64,000 nucleotides of DNA, taken from Thiothrix winogradskyi. Its GTDB lineage: Bacteria; Pseudomonadota; Gammaproteobacteria; Thiotrichales; Thiotrichaceae. Positions 46,530 through 58,185 of the stretch are shown here, piece by piece. The stretch covers positions 3,720,001 through 3,784,000 of the forward strand of contig NZ_CP091244.1 in assembly GCF_021650935.1 (NCBI RefSeq). Reading direction: 5' to 3'. Below the pieces are notes generated by a model. It did no database searches. It saw only the letters and a list, made by a program, of their open reading frames with translations, and was not told the DNA's origin. Both the position numbers and the translations under genes were made by a program. Every line of letters starts with the position of its first letter. The stretch's first letter is position 1.

Positions 46530-47417
46530 TCAGCGGGCATATTGCAAGTTTTCACTGATGCGTTGCAGGGTCAGCGCCGGAACTTCTCCCACCAGCGTCA
46601 CTTGATGCTGCGCCACTTCAGTTGCATAAATATTCATCGCACCAGAGGAAATACCAATACTATCCAACATACTGGGAGCACCCGGCGGGGCAATGAAAAC
46701 CGACACAGAAGTCATTCCATCGGACAAAATGATTTGCCGGATCGGTGGCTGACCATTAATGCCCTCCTGCCGTAAATCCTGCACCTGCTGGAAGCCTGCC
46801 GGTAATGATGCAAACACCCAATCCGTGGCGGGAGGCAGCGCAGCGGGCATTGCCGGGTTCGGTTGTACTGGCGGTGGCAACGCCGTAGCCTGAGCAGGCA
46901 CAGCAATATCCAAGGTGGTAAACATCAATTGCTCAACAGTACGGTGCGAACGATCCACCAATGAATATTTCAACAACATGCCAGTTTCTGGCTCAATGCA
47001 ATAACGCTGCAAGTAACGCATTTTGTCACGTGGACGCGCCACAATGATCTGGCAACTGCGGTTGGCAACAAATTCCTGCCCACCTAAATCCAACGCATAA
47101 ACGGCCTCCATCTGTGGCTGGACTTGCTGGAACTTTGCCAATGAAAAACTTTCCGCATCCGCATCACTGGCACTTGCGCCTTGGGCTAAACGCACCACAC
47201 TTTCCTTTTCCGCACCATTTTCCACCGTATGGCTAATCTGGTAATTGGAAAGCTCATTGCCCTGTGAATACACCAAGGTTCCGGTGTAATCCAAGGTATG
47301 GACGGCGTTGCGCATTTTTGCCAGCAAATCCCCCGCCTCATTCGCCAAGCTGGGGGTAGACCACGCCAATACCCCCGCCAAAACTGCGATGGAAACCGTG
47401 TGCTTAATCGTTAGCAT
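46530..47417 (-). CDS. rseB: Sigma-E regulator RseB/MucB (295 aa)
   Basis: Periplasmic protein that protects RseA from cleavage and senses lipids or LPS. The ATG 47417 overlaps the rseA stop by 14 bp. A signal peptide (VSIAVLAGVLAWSTPSLA) is followed by the large LolA-like domain (LDYTGTLVYSQGNELSNYQI) and a smaller C-terminal domain. Confidence 0.93.
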   Translation of the reverse strand: MLTIKHTVSIAVLAGVLAWSTPSLANEAGDLLAKMRNAVHTLDYTGTLVYSQGNELSNYQISHTVENGAEKESVVRLAQGASASDADAESFSLAKFQQVQPQMEAVYALDLGGQEFVANRSCQIIVARPRDKMRYLQRYCIEPETGMLLKYSLVDRSHRTVEQLMFTTLDIAVPAQATALPPPVQPNPAMPAALPPATDWVFASLPAGFQQVQDLRQEGINGQPPIRQIILSDGMTSVSVFIAPPGAPSMLDSIGISSGAMNIYATEVAQHQVTLVGEVPALTLQRISENLQYAR

Positions 47418-48012
47418 AAGAAGCCGCCCGAATAGATGGTGCAATCACCGTGGTTGACGCATATTTCACATGCTTCTCCACGTACTGTTTCAAAATGTCA
47501 CGGGTTTGTGGGTCAACCCGCCCGACTTGCTGAATGCGCGTATCCGCATCCGCCACCATCGTGGGTGTTGTTGCCGCCACACTCACGGGTGCACTAGCGG
47601 GTAACGCTGCTGCCATTGAGGCATCCGGGGTCGTGGGCTGGTTGAAAAACAACAAGCCCCCCACCGCAACGGCTGCCACAGTTGCCGCCATCCCCATGCC
47701 AAACCAACGATATGCCTGTACGCGACTAGTCGTTACCGTGGCATTAGCGCGAGCTGGCATTGGCACGACGTTATCCTGCTCATAGGCTGGCTCATCCGCC
47801 AATTCCTCTTGAATGCGGGATAACAAGGAAACACCCTGCCCCATCGGTTGCCCTTTGCTGGCACGCATGGTCTCGCCGATAAAGGCGTAGCGTGACAAGG
47901 TTTGCCCTAATGCGTCGTCTTTTTTCAGCTCATCAAGCAAACGACGCCGCTCAAATTCACCGCTCTCGTCGTCAATAAACGCCGACAAGAATTCTTCTTT
48001 ACTGGTATTCAT
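47404..48012 (-). CDS. rseA: Anti-sigma-E factor RseA/MucA (202 aa)
   Basis: Start at ATG 48012 (MNTSKEEFLSAFIDDES) after AGGTGAAATT. The cytoplasmic domain (residues 1-100: RRLLDELKKDDALGQTLSRY) binds RpoE. A membrane helix (MGMAATVAAVAVGGLLFF) and a periplasmic tail with alanine/valine-rich sequence follow. It lies 37 bp after rpoE. Confidence 0.92.
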   Translation of the reverse strand: MNTSKEEFLSAFIDDESGEFERRRLLDELKKDDALGQTLSRYAFIGETMRASKGQPMGQGVSLLSRIQEELADEPAYEQDNVVPMPARANATVTTSRVQAYRWFGMGMAATVAAVAVGGLLFFNQPTTPDASMAAALPASAPVSVAATTPTMVADADTRIQQVGRVDPQTRDILKQYVEKHVKYASTTVIAPSIRAASYAND

Positions 48013-48049
48013 AATTTCACCTGCACCTGAGACACTACTCTCGGAGGTT

Positions 48050-48625
48050 TTAGCCAAGTAAGGGTCTCAATACTTTATCAATCGACTCACGCGCCCGGAA
48101 AATCCGTGAGCGTACAGTACCTATTGGACAGTCCATTGTCTCTGCAATTTCTTCATAGCTCATGCCTTCCAGCTCCCGCAGCATGATCGCAGTACGCAAA
48201 TCTTCCGGCAAATCATCAATGGCTTTTGACACGGTGGCCTGAATCTCTGCGGTCAGCAACTCGCGTTCGGGAGTAGCATATTCCTTTAGAGCCGAGTCAC
48301 CCTCAAATTGTTCCGCTTCATGTGCATCAATATCGTTATCCGGCAAACGGCGGTTTTGGGAGACCAAATAATTTTTGGCACTATTGATCGCAATGCGGTA
48401 CAACCATGTATAAAAAGCGCTCTCACCCCGAAAATTCTTCAGTCCTTTATAGGCTTTAATGAAAGCTTCTTGCGCGACATCCTGAGCGGTATCGTGGTCA
48501 TGAACATAGCGCAACACAAGGCTGATAACCTTGTGCTGATATTTCAACACCAACACGTCAAATGATCTTTTATCCCCCGACTGGACGCGTTGTACCAGTT
48601 CGAGATCGGTTAGGCTCATGCCCAT
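48050..48625 (-). CDS. rpoE: RNA polymerase sigma factor RpoE/AlgU (191 aa)
   Basis: ECF sigma factor for envelope stress. Region 2 ([36 protein letters not shown]) and region 4 ([21 protein letters not shown]) are standard. ATG 48625 is 10 bp from AAGGAG. It heads rpoE-rseA-rseB-rseC-mucD and probably drives its own promoter (48688-48714). Confidence 0.97.
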   Translation of the reverse strand: MGMSLTDLELVQRVQSGDKRSFDVLVLKYQHKVISLVLRYVHDHDTAQDVAQEAFIKAYKGLKNFRGESAFYTWLYRIAINSAKNYLVSQNRRLPDNDIDAHEAEQFEGDSALKEYATPERELLTAEIQATVSKAIDDLPEDLRTAIMLRELEGMSYEEIAETMDCPIGTVRSRIFRARESIDKVLRPLLG

Positions 48626-48687
48626 AAGGGCCTTACTCCTTGGTTATTATCTCACTAAGACTATATGCTACATGCCATACAGCAAGA

Positions 48688-48714
48688 TTAGAATAGTTAA
48701 ACCTGATCAATTCC
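48688..48714 (-). promoter_or_regulatory. Candidate sigma-E promoter of rpoE
   Basis: On the minus strand GGAATTG (48714-48708) and TCTAA (48692-48688) are separated by 15 bp. This resembles the sigma-E consensus GGAACTT-N15/16-TCTAA with two mismatches in the -35 box, and lies about 60 bp before the rpoE start. Autoregulation of rpoE is usual in this group. Confidence 0.5.
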
Positions 48715-48737
48715 GCACAGGAATAAGCGAGATAAAT

Positions 48738-51772
<3,035 letters not shown>

Positions 51773-52918
51773 ATGTTTGGTGATATTTCTGCTGAAGAGT
51801 TTCTGCGCGATTACTGGCAAAAAAAGCCCCTGCTGATCCGCCAAGCCTTCCCCAATTTCCAATCGCCCATCACGCAAGACGAACTCGCGGGCTTGGCGTG
51901 TGAAACCGATACGGCCCGCATTGTCATCGAACAAGGCGGCGCACACCCGTGGGAAGTGCGCCACGGCGCATTCGACGATGACGATTTCAGCAACCTGCCT
52001 GCAACGCATTGGACATTGCTGGTCAACGACACCGACCAGCATTTGCCTGAATTAAAAGCCGTGATGGAACCGTTTCGCTTCATCCCCGACTGGCGCATCG
52101 ACGATTTGATGATCAGCTTTGCGGTGGAAGGCGGCTCGGTAGGCCCGCATGTGGATGCCTACGACGTTTTCCTGCTGCAAGCGCAAGGGCAACGCCGCTG
52201 GCAAATCACCACCCAACCCGCTCACCCTGACAATTTCCTGCCTGATTTGGAATTACGCATTATGAGCGATTTCCAAGCCGAACAGGAATGGATTGTCGAG
52301 CCGGGTGATTTACTGTATCTGCCCCCGAATGTGCCGCACTACGGGGTTGCGCTGAACGAATGCATGACCTATTCCATCGGTTTCCGCGCTCCCTCACAAG
52401 CCGATATGTTGGAAAAACTGCTCGAAGACTCGCTGGAAGATGCGCGTTTACAACAACGTTTCACGGATTCAGAGCGCACACCACAAGCCAATCCCGGTGA
52501 GTTAACCGCTGCTGATATGGATAGGTTGATTGATTTTGTGGTCGATGCACTGCCACAAGATGAACAATCGTTGCAGCGCTGGGTAGGAAAATACTTAACA
52601 ACACCCAAGGCAGGCGCACAACCCTGTGAAGCAGAACCCATCAGCCGAGCGGAACTTAGCCGCTTGATTCGGCATAAAAAACGCTTTGAAAAATCACTGG
52701 ATGCACGGATGCTGTACTTTCAATTAGGCAGCGACATACATCTATTTACGAACGGCAATCATTACTGCATAGATAGCCAACACCTTCAATTTATTGAATA
52801 CCTTTGCCGGTCAGCCATGCTATTGCACAAAGATTATTCATATTTTTTAAGCGACTCCTCCTGTTTTGACACGCTACAAGAACTCCTGACCAACGGTATT
52901 TTCTCGATAAAAAAGTGA
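51773..52918 (+). CDS. roxA: Ribosomal protein uL16 3-hydroxylase RoxA, JmjC type (381 aa)
   Basis: 2-oxoglutarate/Fe(II) oxygenase that hydroxylates an arginine of ribosomal protein uL16. The iron ligands appear in GPHVDAYDVFLLQ (HxD) and NVPHYGVALN (His). The N-terminus (AEEFLRDYWQKKPLLIRQA) is typical. Its ATG follows the purB stop without a gap, so the two are co-translated. Confidence 0.92.
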   Translation: MFGDISAEEFLRDYWQKKPLLIRQAFPNFQSPITQDELAGLACETDTARIVIEQGGAHPWEVRHGAFDDDDFSNLPATHWTLLVNDTDQHLPELKAVMEPFRFIPDWRIDDLMISFAVEGGSVGPHVDAYDVFLLQAQGQRRWQITTQPAHPDNFLPDLELRIMSDFQAEQEWIVEPGDLLYLPPNVPHYGVALNECMTYSIGFRAPSQADMLEKLLEDSLEDARLQQRFTDSERTPQANPGELTAADMDRLIDFVVDALPQDEQSLQRWVGKYLTTPKAGAQPCEAEPISRAELSRLIRHKKRFEKSLDARMLYFQLGSDIHLFTNGNHYCIDSQHLQFIEYLCRSAMLLHKDYSYFLSDSSCFDTLQELLTNGIFSIKK

Positions 52919-53105
52919 CCAAGCCAAGCATTGTTTTGTTTAAAAGTTTTTCTATAATTATCATCATGATACATAAATAAAACTAATCTTCATTCACCTT
53001 AAGTTAAGTTTTGATTGATTAATATACTTCTCAATAATGAACTCACATCCTTTTGGGGATAGTTTTAGGGTTTTTGATGATTTTTTATGTAACAGGGGAA
53101 ACACG

Positions 53106-53408
53106 ATGGATTTCAAACGATCCATGTTTGCTGCTTTATGCAGCGTAATGGTAGTGGTGACTGCTAACACCATACTGCCAAGCATTGCGGTTGCCGCCGA
53201 TAGTGAAAAGAAAATTTCACTGAAACGCACCAACCCCAATGAACCGATAGGACGGGATGCGGTACTCTCGAAAGTGAAAGCAACCTATAAGGGGCGAATA
53301 CTTTCTGTTCAGGAGAAACCGCTGCCCGACTATCCAGATTGCCATATCGTGCGAATGCTTTCGTTGGAAGGTGAATACTTAACAATCAAAGTTGCTTGCA
53401 GTGACTAA
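53106..53408 (+). CDS. Secreted PepSY-like protein (100 aa)
   Basis: Start at ATG 53106 with AGGGGAA upstream. A signal peptide (MFAALCSVMVVVTANTILP) precedes a short domain AVLSKVKATYKGRILSVQEK, continuing YPDCHIVRMLSLEGEYLTIK, which has the pattern of PepSY domains. Such genes commonly precede PhoP/PhoQ-type pairs, as here, and may inhibit or tune the sensor in the periplasm. Confidence 0.75.
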   Translation: MDFKRSMFAALCSVMVVVTANTILPSIAVAADSEKKISLKRTNPNEPIGRDAVLSKVKATYKGRILSVQEKPLPDYPDCHIVRMLSLEGEYLTIKVACSD

Positions 53409-53451
53409 AGAATCTGCTCGAAATCATTGAAAAATAGCGAGAATTTTATTT

Positions 53452-53491
53452 AAATACCCGAAGTTCGGTCTGAACCTTCGGGTATTTTTTT
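53452..53491 (+). terminator. Rho-independent terminator after the PepSY-like gene
   Basis: AATACCCGAAG (53453-53463) and CTTCGGGTATT (53476-53486) form an 11-bp stem followed by a run of T. It separates the PepSY-like gene from the two-component genes. Confidence 0.92.
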
Positions 53492-53532
53492 ATAATTTTT
53501 ATTAATATCTGCTATTGATGGTTTTTTATTGC

Positions 53533-53571
53533 CAGCAAGCTGGTGTATGATCACCTTTTCGGAGCTTGCTG
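53533..53571 (+). promoter_or_regulatory. Inverted repeat upstream of the response regulator gene
   Basis: CAGCAAGCT (53533-53541) and AGCTTGCTG (53563-53571) pair exactly, with GGTG/CACC able to pair inside. There is no T-run, so it is not a normal terminator. It ends 65 bp before the response regulator gene and could be an operator or leader hairpin. Confidence 0.5.
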
Positions 53572-53636
53572 ATTAATTAAGGCTCCCTTATACATTCAAA
53601 CGATAATCCGTTGACCAATCAAAAAAGAGCCGTGTT

Positions 53637-54338
53637 ATGCGCGTACTGATAGTAGAAGACGACAACATCATCCGCGAACAAATCGCTGAAAACTTAAAAA
53701 AGAGCGGGTTCACCGTAGACCTAGCAGCAGATGGTTCCCAAGGGCTGTATGTTGCCCTCGAATATCCCATTGATATTGCAGTCATTGACTTGGGATTACC
53801 CCAATCTAAAGGCAGCCCTGTTAATAATGACCTTGGCCTAGACATTATCCGTGCCATTCGTGCCAAAGGCTTGAGTTATCCCATCATTATTCTGACCGCG
53901 CGTGACCGCTGGCAAAGCAAGGTGGAAGGCTTGGAAGCCGGTGCTGACGATTACGTCACCAAACCGTTCCATACCGAAGAACTTATCGCCCGTCTGCGCG
54001 TGCAATTGCGCCGTACCGGACGCTGGACGCAAGCTGAGCTTAGTTGCGGCCCGATTCGCTTAAATACCTCCGAACAACGGGTCTACGTTAACGAAGAGGA
54101 AATCACCCTAACCGCTTACGAATACCGCGTACTCGAACATTTGATGTTACATGCAGGCGAAGTTATCTCTAAAACACGCCTGACGGATAGCTTGTACGAA
54201 GAAGATACCGACCGCGACAGCAATGTGATTGAGGTGTTTATTCGCCGTTTACGCATTAAATTAGACCCGAATGATACGCTTAAGCCTATCGAAACCCTGC
54301 GCGGGCGCGGCTACCGTTTCACGTTAACACGCACATAA
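53637..54338 (+). CDS. PhoP/QseB-type response regulator (233 aa)
   Basis: OmpR-family regulator. The receiver domain has the acidic pair in LIVEDDNIIRE, the phospho-acceptor Asp in IAVIDLGLPQ and the Lys in DYVTKPFHTEEL. A short insertion (KGSPVNNDLG) follows the acceptor site. The C-terminal winged helix (LTAYEYRVLEHLMLHAGEVI, RRLRIKLDPNDTLK) binds DNA. The sensor gene follows 24 bp later. Confidence 0.94.
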   Translation: MRVLIVEDDNIIREQIAENLKKSGFTVDLAADGSQGLYVALEYPIDIAVIDLGLPQSKGSPVNNDLGLDIIRAIRAKGLSYPIIILTARDRWQSKVEGLEAGADDYVTKPFHTEELIARLRVQLRRTGRWTQAELSCGPIRLNTSEQRVYVNEEEITLTAYEYRVLEHLMLHAGEVISKTRLTDSLYEEDTDRDSNVIEVFIRRLRIKLDPNDTLKPIETLRGRGYRFTLTRT

Positions 54339-54362
54339 CCTCCGTATTCGGTAGCAACCTTT

Positions 54363-55829
54363 ATGCTAAGCTCCTTACGTAGCCGCCAGCTCATCAGTGG
54401 GTTTGGTGTTATTATGGTCGGTATTCTGATGCTAGGCATCATGCTGCACTGGTTTTCTTATAGCTATAAGATCGACCAGAAAAAGGCTGAGTTAAAGGAA
54501 ATATCTTACGATGTGCTGGGGTATCTGAACTTTCAGGATGGGCAATTCGGCGTCCTGTCCGACGAGGATATGTTAGCCAAAGCCAAGCAAATGATCAGTG
54601 ATCATAACTTGGATGATGTCACGCAAAATCACTTCGCGTATGTGATCAATATCGAGAAATCCAAAATTGTCTGGAGCGCATCCACACTCAGCAAGCCCAA
54701 TGCCTTGGTGGATGAGGATTATTACCTGCATTTCCAGATAAATAAGACCTTAAAAACCAGCTTTGAACCCAGCTTCGATCAGCTCAAACCGTTACCGCCT
54801 AAAGATACGCGCCGCTTGGAAGACGATCCAATGACGCGACAAACGTATAACCAGGAATACCTGTTAGCGATTCAAAGTTTCTTCCAGCCAGCCCACGGTA
54901 CTTTCCAGTTCATTGTCGGCGTTTCTATCGCCGATATTGAAAAAGAAATGCAGGACATGCGCCAAAAATTTGCGGTCTTATTGTTTCTATCCGCCGTACT
55001 GGTATTGATTGCCCAACTGGCACTGAGTTTTTGGGTAGTGGCACCGATTAAGGAGTTTGAAAATGAAGTCAAAGCGATTGAAGCCGGTGATCGTGACAGC
55101 ATTCATGAACATTACCCCGAAGAGTTACTCCCGGTCAAAAATGCGCTGAATGGTTTATTGAGCTACGAAAAAGGTCAAAAACAGCGTTACAAAGACACCT
55201 TGGATGATTTAGCGCATAGCATCAAAACACCGTTGACCGCCATGCAAAACCAGCTTGACCAATTACGCCGCGAAGCCAATCTGGAGCCAAGCCACAAAAT
55301 TGCTGTCACCGTATTTGAGACGCAAATCGAACGTATCCGCGAAATCATTGGGCATCAGCTACGCCGTGCGATGGTGACAAACCAAGGCGCAATGATTTTA
55401 TCCCAGCCAGTACGCCCCGTGCTGTTCCGGTTGCGTGAAACCTTGCAGAAAGTTTACCGTGATAAACCCTTTGAAATTCGCATCAATGTTGACGAATACG
55501 CCAAGTGCCGCATGGACGCCGAAGACATGATGGAACTGTTTGGCAACTTACTCAATAATGCCTGCCGTTTCTGCAACAACATTGTGGAAATCTCTGCGCA
55601 TCACGACGACAACATGCTAGTGATTGATATTGATGATGACGGCATGGGCTTTCCGCTCAATAACCCCGCGAAACTATTGCAACGCGGCATCCGTGAAGAC
55701 AGCAAAAGCGACGGTCAAGGCATTGGCATGGCAGTCAGTACCGAAATTGTGTCAGCCATTGGCGGCAAAATCGAACTGCTGGTATCACCGTATGTGGGGG
55801 CGCGGGTACGCTTGCATTTACCCGTGTAA
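54363..55829 (+). CDS. PhoQ-type sensor histidine kinase (488 aa)
   Basis: Two membrane helices (near residues 10-35 and 205-228) frame a periplasmic sensor domain of about 170 residues. Then come a HAMP-like linker, HisKA with the His in LAHSIKTPLTAMQ, and the HATPase domain (NNACRFCNN, GQGIGMAVSTEIVS). The periplasmic domain has many charged residues, in keeping with cation or peptide sensing as in PhoQ, but the ligand is not known. It converges on pbpC with a 7-bp gap. Confidence 0.93.
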   Translation: MLSSLRSRQLISGFGVIMVGILMLGIMLHWFSYSYKIDQKKAELKEISYDVLGYLNFQDGQFGVLSDEDMLAKAKQMISDHNLDDVTQNHFAYVINIEKSKIVWSASTLSKPNALVDEDYYLHFQINKTLKTSFEPSFDQLKPLPPKDTRRLEDDPMTRQTYNQEYLLAIQSFFQPAHGTFQFIVGVSIADIEKEMQDMRQKFAVLLFLSAVLVLIAQLALSFWVVAPIKEFENEVKAIEAGDRDSIHEHYPEELLPVKNALNGLLSYEKGQKQRYKDTLDDLAHSIKTPLTAMQNQLDQLRREANLEPSHKIAVTVFETQIERIREIIGHQLRRAMVTNQGAMILSQPVRPVLFRLRETLQKVYRDKPFEIRINVDEYAKCRMDAEDMMELFGNLLNNACRFCNNIVEISAHHDDNMLVIDIDDDGMGFPLNNPAKLLQRGIREDSKSDGQGIGMAVSTEIVSAIGGKIELLVSPYVGARVRLHLPV

Positions 55830-55836
55830 GACGGCT

Positions 55837-58173
55837 TCAGGGCTGACTGATGACGCGAATGTTGACCTTATCAACCGCCCCGGCGGTGTCAAACACGGTT
55901 AATTCGTAATCGCCCGCTCGCGTAAAGGTATGGCGTAAACCACTACGGGCAGCATCCACGCCAATGGCTTCCCCGTTCACCAACCAGAAATACTCGCCTT
56001 CGCCACCATCCGCCAACAAATCCAGCGTTACACCGTTACTGAGCTGCCCTACAGCCACGTTGGGCAAATACAGGCGCGTACTCGCATCCAACTGCCGAAT
56101 CGCCAATTGTTTCCCACTCTGATATTCGCTACCGGGCGGGCAACTGCTATCAAAAGCAGGTAAGCGTATTTTTTCCAACAAAGTACTGGCTAACCAAGGC
56201 TGCAATTCCAATGGCCATTGCGCGACTTGCCGTGACTCACGTGCTGGGGCATTGCAGGCTGCCGTCACCCGCAATCCCGTGGCGGGGTTAATCCAATACG
56301 TCTGCAAACCTGCCGACCAAGAATATTGCTGAAAATGCGGCAAGGTTGGCGGGACATTGCCATTGAGAATCCAGGCTTGCTGCCGCACATAGCAATGTTC
56401 GGGGGCTGTTTGCGCTGCACTCTCCCCCAGCGGCCAACAAATATCCGTTTGCGTCACGCTTGCCGGGCGACGCCGTGCATTCATGCCCGACTGCTTGGGC
56501 AATGCCCGGAATACGTCAAACAGGATAGGGCCTGCCGCAGCCCCCCCCAAACTGCCGGGCAAGGGTGTACCATCCGGGCGACCGGTCCACACACCAACGG
56601 TATAGTTATCGCTTACCCCAATAGCCCAAGCATCACGAAAACCGTAACTGGTTCCTGTCTTCCAAGCCACACCCGCCGCATTAATACTGCCCTCTGGCGG
56701 AGGAATCGCCCGCAAGGTTTCCTGAATAATCCACGCTGCCCCTGCTGACAGCATCCGGCGTTCCTCCAGCGGGTCTTCCTCCACAAAACGCGGCTTAATG
56801 CTAATACCGCCACGTGCCAATGCAGTAAAACCACGCACCAAATCTTCCAATGTCGTGCCAGCACCACCCAAAATGACACTCAAATTCGGCTCAGCATGTT
56901 GAGGAAAACTAACCACCACGCCACCATGACGTAACCGCGCCACAAACACGCCGGGCGTTAAGCGCTGCAATATATCCACGGCGGGTACATTCAGGGATTG
57001 CTGTAATGCCTGCGCCACACTCACTGCCCCAGAAAAATGCCGGAAAAAATTCTGTGGAGCGTAATCATGCAGCTTAATCGGCACATCACTCAGCAAACTC
57101 GCCGAATGCAGCAAGCCATCATCCAAGGCCATCCCATACAAAAACGGCTTCAAGGTCGAACCGGGCGAACGCACAGCCTGCACCATATCCACATGCCCAA
57201 AACGCTCGGCATTGTGGAAATCCGCAGACCCCGCATACGCCCGCACGTAACCTGTTTTATTTTCAACCACCAATAGCCCGGCAGAAGCCTTTTCCGGCAA
57301 ACTATTCACACGGGTACGCAATACATTGTCAACTGCCCACTGGATATTCGCATCCAAGGTCGTTTGTAAACGTGACACTTTATCGGCGAAGGCGCGGGTT
57401 TTCATGCGCTCCGCAAACAAGGGCGCTTTCATCGGCTGTTGGAAACGCAACCTCATGACAGGCTCATGCATCGCATCTGCCACTGTGTCTTCTGACCACC
57501 TCCCCTGTGTCGCCATACGCCGCAAGACTTTATCGCGGTAACGTTGCGCCAATTCAGGGTAGCGGTCTGGACGCAAGCGCGAAGGTGCCTGCGGCAACAC
57601 GGCTAATAATGCCGCTTCGGCATGACTCAAGGCTAAGGCAGGCTTGCGTAACCACGCAAAACTGGCAGTTTGCACCCCTTCAATAGGGCCTCCAAAGGGC
57701 GCAAGATTGAGGTAAAACGTTAGAATATCGGTCTTGCTGTAATGCCATTCAAGTTGCAACGCCCGAAACATCTGCTGAATTTTTCCACTCACTGTGCGTT
57801 CATGGGGATCTAAAATACGCGCCACTTGCATGGTCAGGGTAGAGCCACCCGAAATCACCCGCCCCCCTTGCAACCATTGCCAGCCTGCCCGTACTAACGC
57901 AAACGGATTAATTCCCGGATGCTGATAAAACCAACGGTCTTCATAGGTCAGCAATGCATCAACATACAAAGGCGACACTTCATCCAAGGTCACGGGGTAA
58001 CGCCATACCCCTTCACTGTCAGCAAAAGCCCGCAACGGGGTTCGGTCTTGCGCCAGAATCAACACACTGCGCACCCGCTCAGGTTCCGGCAGCGGCCACC
58101 ACCAATCTGCCAGCATAAACAGCAACAGGCAGAGCAGCGCTGAACCTGCCACCCGGCTCAGGTAGTAACGCAT
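55837..58173 (-). CDS. pbpC: Penicillin-binding protein 1C (778 aa)
   Basis: Bifunctional peptidoglycan synthase. After an N-terminal membrane helix, the glycosyltransferase domain has TYEDRWFYQHPGINPFAL and GGSTLTMQVARIL. The transpeptidase domain has the active Ser in SPGSTLKPFLYG and the KTGT box in WKTGTSYGFRDAW. A C-terminal BiPBP_C domain ends the protein. It follows the alpha-2-macroglobulin gene by 12 bp, the standard pairing. Confidence 0.95.
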   Translation of the reverse strand: MRYYLSRVAGSALLCLLLFMLADWWWPLPEPERVRSVLILAQDRTPLRAFADSEGVWRYPVTLDEVSPLYVDALLTYEDRWFYQHPGINPFALVRAGWQWLQGGRVISGGSTLTMQVARILDPHERTVSGKIQQMFRALQLEWHYSKTDILTFYLNLAPFGGPIEGVQTASFAWLRKPALALSHAEAALLAVLPQAPSRLRPDRYPELAQRYRDKVLRRMATQGRWSEDTVADAMHEPVMRLRFQQPMKAPLFAERMKTRAFADKVSRLQTTLDANIQWAVDNVLRTRVNSLPEKASAGLLVVENKTGYVRAYAGSADFHNAERFGHVDMVQAVRSPGSTLKPFLYGMALDDGLLHSASLLSDVPIKLHDYAPQNFFRHFSGAVSVAQALQQSLNVPAVDILQRLTPGVFVARLRHGGVVVSFPQHAEPNLSVILGGAGTTLEDLVRGFTALARGGISIKPRFVEEDPLEERRMLSAGAAWIIQETLRAIPPPEGSINAAGVAWKTGTSYGFRDAWAIGVSDNYTVGVWTGRPDGTPLPGSLGGAAAGPILFDVFRALPKQSGMNARRRPASVTQTDICWPLGESAAQTAPEHCYVRQQAWILNGNVPPTLPHFQQYSWSAGLQTYWINPATGLRVTAACNAPARESRQVAQWPLELQPWLASTLLEKIRLPAFDSSCPPGSEYQSGKQLAIRQLDASTRLYLPNVAVGQLSNGVTLDLLADGGEGEYFWLVNGEAIGVDAARSGLRHTFTRAGDYELTVFDTAGAVDKVNIRVISQP

Positions 58174-58185
58174 GATGATTGCCTC

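Noticed and set aside
46448..46555. N-terminal extension of rseC to 46555
   Set aside because: It overlaps rseB, and the normal RseC start with a ribosome site is at 46447.
52990..53030. PmrA- or PhoP-type operator (TTAAGTTAAG) before the PepSY-like gene
   Set aside because: The half-site spacing does not match either known box, and AT-rich DNA gives such matches by chance.
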